Assembly (NCBI RefSeq): GCF_023983475.1
Contig: NZ_CP092712.1
Location: 1,984,001 to 2,048,000 of the forward strand
DNA from: Aliivibrio fischeri ATCC 7744 = JCM 18803 = DSM 507
Lineage (GTDB): Bacteria > Pseudomonadota > Gammaproteobacteria > Enterobacterales > Vibrionaceae
Length of the DNA: 64,000 nt
Direction of reading: 5' to 3'
The notes beneath the pieces were generated by a model. It searched no databases, was not told the DNA's origin, and saw only the letters and a list, made by a program, of their open reading frames with translations. Of the stretch, positions 59,698 to 64,000 are shown one piece after another (positions within the stretch are counted from its first letter, which is position 1; the number at the start of each line of letters is the position of its first letter). Both the position numbers and the translations under genes were made by a program.

Positions 59698-59739
59698 AGC
59701 TTTTAAAACAAGCTAGCTAATAGCAATAGAATTGGTTTA

Positions 59740-61992
59740 TTAATGAACCGCTTCAGTTTCACTCGTAAATTCAAATACAAGCTCATCCTTCTTAAGTTTC
59801 ACTCGTACCGTACCGCCATCAACCAAATCACCAAACAATAATTCATTTGCCATTGGTTTTTTAAGGTTTTCTTGAATAACTCGCGCCATTGGACGTGCAC
59901 CCATCGCTTTGTCATAGCCTTTTTCAGCAAGCCATGCTTTTGCTTCTTTGGATACTTCCATTGATACACCACGAGCATCTAACTGTGCTTGTAGCTCTGC
60001 AATGAATTTCTCAACAACCAGTGAAATGACATCTTTACTTAGATGCTCAAACCAAATGATATTATCCAAACGGTTTCTGAATTCAGGCGTAAATACTTTT
60101 TTAATTGCCGCCATTGCATCAGTAGAGTGATCTTGTTGAATTAGACCAATCGATTTTTTAACCGTCTCTTGAACACCCGCATTGGTCGTCATAACAAAAA
60201 TTACGTTACGGAAATCCGCTTTACGTCCATTGTTATCTGTCAACGTACCATTATCCATTACTTGTAGCAGCAGGTTAAAGATATCTGGGTGCGCTTTTTC
60301 AAGTTCATCAAGAAGAACAACAGAGTGTGGGTGTTTAATTACCGCATCCGTTAATAGACCACCTTGCTCGTAACCAACATAACCCGGAGGCGCACCAATT
60401 AAGCGGCTAACAGTATGCTGCTCACCATATTCAGACATATCAAAACGCAGTAATTCAATACCTAAAGCTTTGGCTAATTGAACTGTGACTTCCGTTTTAC
60501 CAACACCAGTAGGACCAGCAAATAAGAATGAACCCACTGGTTTATTCTCTGCACCAAGACCAGCACGACTTAATTTAATTGCTTCACATAGTGCATCGAT
60601 ACCCTGATCTTGCCCAAATACCAGCATTTTCAGTTTGTCATCGAGTTTTTTCAGAACATCTTTATCACTTGAGGATACAGATTTTTCTGGGATTCGAGCC
60701 ATTTTAGCGACCATGGATTCAATATCAGCAACATTGATGGTCTTTTTACGACGACTCGCAGGTGTTAAACGACAACGGGCACCGGCTTCATCAATAACGT
60801 CAATCGCTTTATCTGGAAGGTGGCGTTCATTAATGTATTTAGCTGATAGCTCTACCGCAGCACGAAGTGCTTTATTGGTATAACGAACTTCATGATGTTC
60901 TTCATACTTACTTTTCAAACCGATCAGAATTTTTGTCGTATCGTCTAAAGATGGTTCTAAAATATCAATCTTTTGGAAACGACGAGCTAATGCACGCTCT
61001 TTTTCAAAAATAGTGCTGTGCTCTTGATAAGTCGTTGAACCAATACAACGTAATTTACCACTACTTAATAACGGTTTAATTAAATTAGCTGCATCCACTT
61101 GACCACCAGAAGCAGCACCCGCCCCTATAATCGTGTGAATTTCATCAATAAATAAAACCGCATGCTCTTCTTTTTCAAGCTGTTTTAAAATCGCTTTAAA
61201 ACGTTTTTCAAAATCACCACGGTATTTAGTGCCAGCAAGTAATGAACCAATATCCAGAGAATAAATAATACAATCTTTAATGACATCAGGAACTTGTTCT
61301 TCAACAATACGCCAAGCAAGACCTTCTGCAATCGCCGTTTTACCAACACCAGCTTCACCCACTAATAATGGGTTATTTTTGCGACGACGACACAGTACTT
61401 GAATGGTTCGCTCAAGCTCTTGATCACGTCCAATAAGCGGATCAATACCACCATTTTTAGCAACTTGATTTAAGTTAGTAGCAAAACTCTCTAACTTATC
61501 TTCAGCGTTAGCCTCAACCGCCGCTTCAACATTATTTGGTTCGCTATTCTCATCTCGATTTTCTGGAGCACCATGGGAGATAAAGTTAACGATATCTAAA
61601 CGGCTAATATCATTCTTTTTAAGGAGATATGCTGCATGCGATTCTTGCTCACTAAAAATAGCAACCAATACGTTGGCACCAGTAACTTCACTTCGACCAG
61701 ATGATTGAACATGAAAAACTGCTCGTTGTAATACACGCTGAAAGCTAAGCGTAGGCTGAGTTTCACGACTTTCATCGTCCAGAGGAATTAATGGGGTTGT
61801 CTGTGTAATAAATTCGTCGATTTCAGTTGCCAAGGCATCTAAATCAGTATGACAAGCAATAAGCGCTTCGTGAGCTGATGGGTTCTCCAGCAGAGCGAAT
61901 AGCAAGTGCTCTACTGTCATGAATTCATGACGCTTTTCTCGCGCACGAGCAAACGCTGTGTTCAAACTCGCTTCTAATTCTTTGTTTAGCAT
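59740..61992 (-). CDS. clpA: ATP-dependent Clp protease ATPase ClpA
   Basis: 750-residue Hsp100 unfoldase that feeds substrates to ClpP. N-terminal repeat domain (about 1-145), an AAA+ module with GEAGVGKTA (about 213-221), a second with GPTGVGKTE (about 495-503), and the ClpP-docking loop SIGLIQQD (about 615). The ATG at 61992 has GGGAGG five bases upstream and replaces a longer frame to 62013. ClpS lies just upstream, so this is a clpS-clpA operon. Confidence 0.97.
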   Translation of the reverse strand: MLNKELEASLNTAFARAREKRHEFMTVEHLLFALLENPSAHEALIACHTDLDALATEIDEFITQTTPLIPLDDESRETQPTLSFQRVLQRAVFHVQSSGRSEVTGANVLVAIFSEQESHAAYLLKKNDISRLDIVNFISHGAPENRDENSEPNNVEAAVEANAEDKLESFATNLNQVAKNGGIDPLIGRDQELERTIQVLCRRRKNNPLLVGEAGVGKTAIAEGLAWRIVEEQVPDVIKDCIIYSLDIGSLLAGTKYRGDFEKRFKAILKQLEKEEHAVLFIDEIHTIIGAGAASGGQVDAANLIKPLLSSGKLRCIGSTTYQEHSTIFEKERALARRFQKIDILEPSLDDTTKILIGLKSKYEEHHEVRYTNKALRAAVELSAKYINERHLPDKAIDVIDEAGARCRLTPASRRKKTINVADIESMVAKMARIPEKSVSSSDKDVLKKLDDKLKMLVFGQDQGIDALCEAIKLSRAGLGAENKPVGSFLFAGPTGVGKTEVTVQLAKALGIELLRFDMSEYGEQHTVSRLIGAPPGYVGYEQGGLLTDAVIKHPHSVVLLDELEKAHPDIFNLLLQVMDNGTLTDNNGRKADFRNVIFVMTTNAGVQETVKKSIGLIQQDHSTDAMAAIKKVFTPEFRNRLDNIIWFEHLSKDVISLVVEKFIAELQAQLDARGVSMEVSKEAKAWLAEKGYDKAMGARPMARVIQENLKKPMANELLFGDLVDGGTVRVKLKKDELVFEFTSETEAVH

Positions 61993-62034
61993 AGGAACCT
62001 CCCAAAACACCAATTTATGGTGTAACGAACAAAC

Positions 62035-62355
62035 TTACGCTTGCTCCATTGTACACAGCAGCGGGTGCTCATTATCACGCGAGTAAGTATTCACTTGCGC
62101 AACTTTAGTTTCAGCAACTTCAGCAGTGAACGTCCCACATACTGCTTTCCCTTCATAATGCACTGTTAGCATTAATTGTGTTGCTTTTTCCAAATCCATG
62201 GAAAAAAATTTATCTAAAACTTCAACAACAAACTCCATTGGAGTGTAATCGTCATTATTTAAAACCACTTTATACATTGATGGCGGTCTTAACTCTGTTT
62301 TCTCTTGCTCCAAAACATCTGAATCAGGAGAAATCCATTCATATAGTTTACTCAT
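62035..62355 (-). CDS. clpS: Clp protease adaptor ClpS
   Basis: 106-residue N-recognin that delivers N-degron substrates to Clp[22 protein letters not shown] (about 28-47) forms the binding pocket with the family-conserved Asn-Asp-Asp, and [13 protein letters not shown] follows. It is transcribed with clpA and is divergent from cspD, the standard gammaproteobacterial arrangement. Confidence 0.96.
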   Translation of the reverse strand: MSKLYEWISPDSDVLEQEKTELRPPSMYKVVLNNDDYTPMEFVVEVLDKFFSMDLEKATQLMLTVHYEGKAVCGTFTAEVAETKVAQVNTYSRDNEHPLLCTMEQA

Positions 62356-62753
62356 GTCGACAACTAAATTAGTAAAAAAATAATCTGATACTTCAAGGTA
62401 TCCCCTTAATACTCAGACTAATCTAGACGAGAGATTACATCAAACAAAAGATACTATTTTAAAGTCTTTATCACTTATTTTTTAGTTAATTGAATAGAAA
62501 ACCATCGAAACAATAAATAAAGAATAGAGCCTTTTGCTCATGTTCTCCACTATATTTATCAATCTGATATTACTGATAAATATGTTAATCTTAAATGTGA
62601 TATTGAGTATAAATGTTAAAAAAGTGACAACATTGTACTTGACTCACATTTTATATTTAATAGAGTGTACTTGTAGTGGTTATCAATTGAACAGATAAAT
62701 GATTAATTCATAACCATTGTGCTAGGTAATTAAAATGCAGAGGGATGTATAGC
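62356..62753. promoter_or_regulatory. clpS-cspD intergenic control region
   Basis: 398 bp, strongly AT-rich, without a supportable gene. It must hold both divergent promoters. An inverted repeat ATTTATCA / TGATAAAT at 62554-62581 is the only distinct element I see. Confidence 0.5.
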
Positions 62754-62975
62754 ATGGCAACAGGTACAGTAAAGTGGTTCAATAACGCCAAAGGGTTTGG
62801 CTTCATTTGTCCTGAAGGAGAAGATGGCGATATTTTTGCCCATTACTCCACCATTGAAATGGAGGGATATCGAACTCTAAAAGCAGGACAAGCCGTCACT
62901 TACGAAATCCACGAAGGCCCAAAAGGTTTTCACGCAAGTGAAATTAAATTACTCGAAGGTGAAAACGCAAAATAG
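62754..62975 (+). CDS. cspD: Cold-shock-like protein CspD
   Basis: 73-residue single-strand-nucleic-acid binding protein with RNP motifs KGFGFI (RNP1) and DIFAHY (RNP2). In E. coli CspD is induced in stationary phase and inhibits replication. The ATG at 62754 is used, because GAGGG is nine bases upstream; the ATG at 62745 directly abuts the signal. The divergent clpS neighbour supports CspD rather than another Csp paralogue. Confidence 0.93.
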   Translation: MATGTVKWFNNAKGFGFICPEGEDGDIFAHYSTIEMEGYRTLKAGQAVTYEIHEGPKGFHASEIKLLEGENAK

Positions 62976-62996
62976 CTGCTTTATTTTCAAGTTTAT

Positions 62997-63028
62997 AAAA
63001 AAGGTGAGTCGACATGCTCACCTTTTTT
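62997..63028 (+). terminator. cspD terminator
   Basis: AAAAAAGGTGAG / CTCACCTTTTTT stem with an 8-base loop, ending in six T. Confidence 0.92.
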
Positions 63029-63083
63029 GAACCAATCGTTCCAAAACCACTCCAATATTAATTCACTTCTGTTAGGGCCTATT

Positions 63084-63626
63084 TTGAAATATCTATTTAC
63101 TTTTGTTCTACTTTTGACGCTAAACGGTTGTGTTACTGAAACACATCAAGAAAAAAGCACAGTAAACCTTGTGACAACAGGCGATATCAATACAGTAATA
63201 GCTGGACGAACTTTCTTTAGTTGGCACCCAGATATTAACGCCAACTACCTAAATAAAAAGTTAAATAAAAATGATACTGAAGAAAAATTCGTTCTTGCTT
63301 TAAAAAATGAATTAAAACAAAAAGGGTTTACTTACACGGATGATCTACAAAAAGCCGATTTTTATATTGGCTATGGTTTAGGTGTAGATACTAAGATCAG
63401 TGATGATCAAATTCTAAATAAAACAGGATTATCCGCTGGTATAGAACCACATGGCATCGATGAAAATGACAGTGATAAAGCCAGTGTTTTTATTGCAATC
63501 TATTTACCAACCCAACTGACGCCGCAATGGACAATATTAGCCCAAGGCTATACAGATAGTGAGCAAACAGGTGCAATGGACGAATTACTTCAGCTCATGT
63601 TTCATAGCTTAGAAGAGAAAAACTAA
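63084..63626 (+). CDS. DUF4136-type lipoprotein
   Basis: 180 residues from a TTG at 63084 with AGGG six bases upstream. It starts with a lipoprotein signal, KYLFTFVLLLTLNGC, with a lipobox cysteine at residue 16, then a soluble domain resembling DUF4136 (ADFYIGYGLGVD, ending with a predicted amphipathic helix). The longer frame to 63027 begins inside the cspD terminator, so it is not used. Likely anchored to the outer membrane; role unknown. Convergent with selO. Confidence 0.75.
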   Translation: MKYLFTFVLLLTLNGCVTETHQEKSTVNLVTTGDINTVIAGRTFFSWHPDINANYLNKKLNKNDTEEKFVLALKNELKQKGFTYTDDLQKADFYIGYGLGVDTKISDDQILNKTGLSAGIEPHGIDENDSDKASVFIAIYLPTQLTPQWTILAQGYTDSEQTGAMDELLQLMFHSLEEKN

Positions 63627-63630
63627 GCGT

Positions 63631-63657
63631 AAAAAGCAGCAAACATGGCTGCTTTAC
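63631..63657. terminator. Terminator between lipoprotein and selO
   Basis: AAAGCAGC / GCTGCTTT stem with a 7-base loop; minus-strand tail TTTTTACGC favours selO. Confidence 0.72.
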
Positions 63658-63678
63658 TGCGTCACAAATTACTTTGCT

Positions 63679-64000
63679 CTATGATGAACAACTGATTTCC
63701 ATTCTCTTCCCCCACTCTGGTGGTAATTCAGCATAACGCTCAAAGTCAGGATGTTCATCAAATGGTGATGCCAATAGCGTAGATAAAATTTTAACATCAC
63801 TAAAATCCCCTTCATTTGCTTTAACAATTGCTTGCTGAGCTAAATAGTTTCTTAAAACATATTTCGGGTTCACTTTTCTCATTTTTGAACAACGCATATC
63901 GAAGCTATCTGCTTCTAACTTACATCGTGTTAGATATAGGTCTACCCATAATGTTGCAGCTTCTCTATCGACAAATAAGTCAATGACCGTTTGTTTATCT
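63679..64000 (-). CDS. selO: Protein adenylyltransferase SelO (YdiU), 3' part
   Basis: The frame runs open from the window edge to a stop at 63679, about 106 codons. The visible C-terminal part has [19 protein letters not shown] and [14 protein letters not shown], matching the end of SelO/YdiU, a pseudokinase-fold AMP-transferase active on Tyr/Ser/Thr in redox stress. The cysteine in the SCSS tail is conserved and lies at the position of selenocysteine in some eukaryotic homologues. The rest of the gene is outside the window; a Met at 63897 is internal. Confidence 0.9.
   Translation of the reverse strand, partial: DKQTVIDLFVDREAATLWVDLYLTRCKLEADSFDMRCSKMRKVNPKYVLRNYLAQQAIVKANEGDFSDVKILSTLLASPFDEHPDFERYAELPPEWGKRMEISCSS

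Overview
The window is chromosomal DNA of a low-GC member of the Vibrionaceae. The gene content and order, the AT-rich intergenic DNA, a RelV-type alarmone synthetase and a short repeat with ATACCAAT ends all suit Aliivibrio (the A. fischeri group). The species call is inference. No rRNA, tRNA, CRISPR array, prophage or integron was seen.

Region 1 (1-25 kb) is a series of short metabolic and transport units. It holds purU; an alpha/beta hydrolase; a divergent AraC regulator/EamA exporter pair; the maltose-type PTS locus malY-malX with its divergent repressor gene malI and two MalI-type operators; a YqaE/Pmp3 peptide; divergent metE/metR with MetJ-like boxes; a DUF4250 gene; an unknown multi-spanning membrane protein; dcuC; a YgiQ radical-SAM gene; tyrS; a relV-type (p)ppGpp synthetase with a signal peptide; an outer-membrane barrel; an NSS transporter with its 31-residue MetS-like subunit, ending in a heptamer tandem repeat; a GST-like protein; and ptsG.

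Region 2 (25-37.4 kb) is the conserved yceD-rpmF-plsX-fabH-fabD-fabG-acpP-fabF-pabC-mltG-tmk-holB-tatD block on the minus strand, followed downstream by ptsG. It links fatty-acid synthesis to envelope growth, dTMP supply and the replisome. The opposing maf (yceF) gene and rluC border it. A 162-bp repeat with ATACCAAT/ATTGGTAT ends lies between yceD and maf.

Region 3 (37.4-51 kb) has rne with its long 5' leader, a SulP transporter, a cobalamin adenosyltransferase, an AsmA-family protein, one intact IS3-family element inserted exactly between the udk stop codon and its terminator, then udk, apbC/mrp and metG.

Region 4 (51-64 kb) is mostly information processing and protein turnover. It contains pyrF, lapB-lapA, ihfB, rpsA, cmk and aroA on the minus strand, then aat-bpt-infA, clpA-clpS (N-end-rule machinery: tagging enzymes, adaptor and unfoldase close together), cspD, a DUF4136-type lipoprotein, and the 3' part of a selO gene cut by the window edge.

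Most of the window is ordinary core genome. I found no clear new multi-gene system. The items most worth a second look are the RelV-type synthetase with an apparent export signal, the IS that displaced the udk terminator and carries its own protective hairpin, the heptamer array fused to the metS stop codon, the ATACCAAT repeat family, the operators near malI, ptsG and metE, and several very small membrane ORFs.
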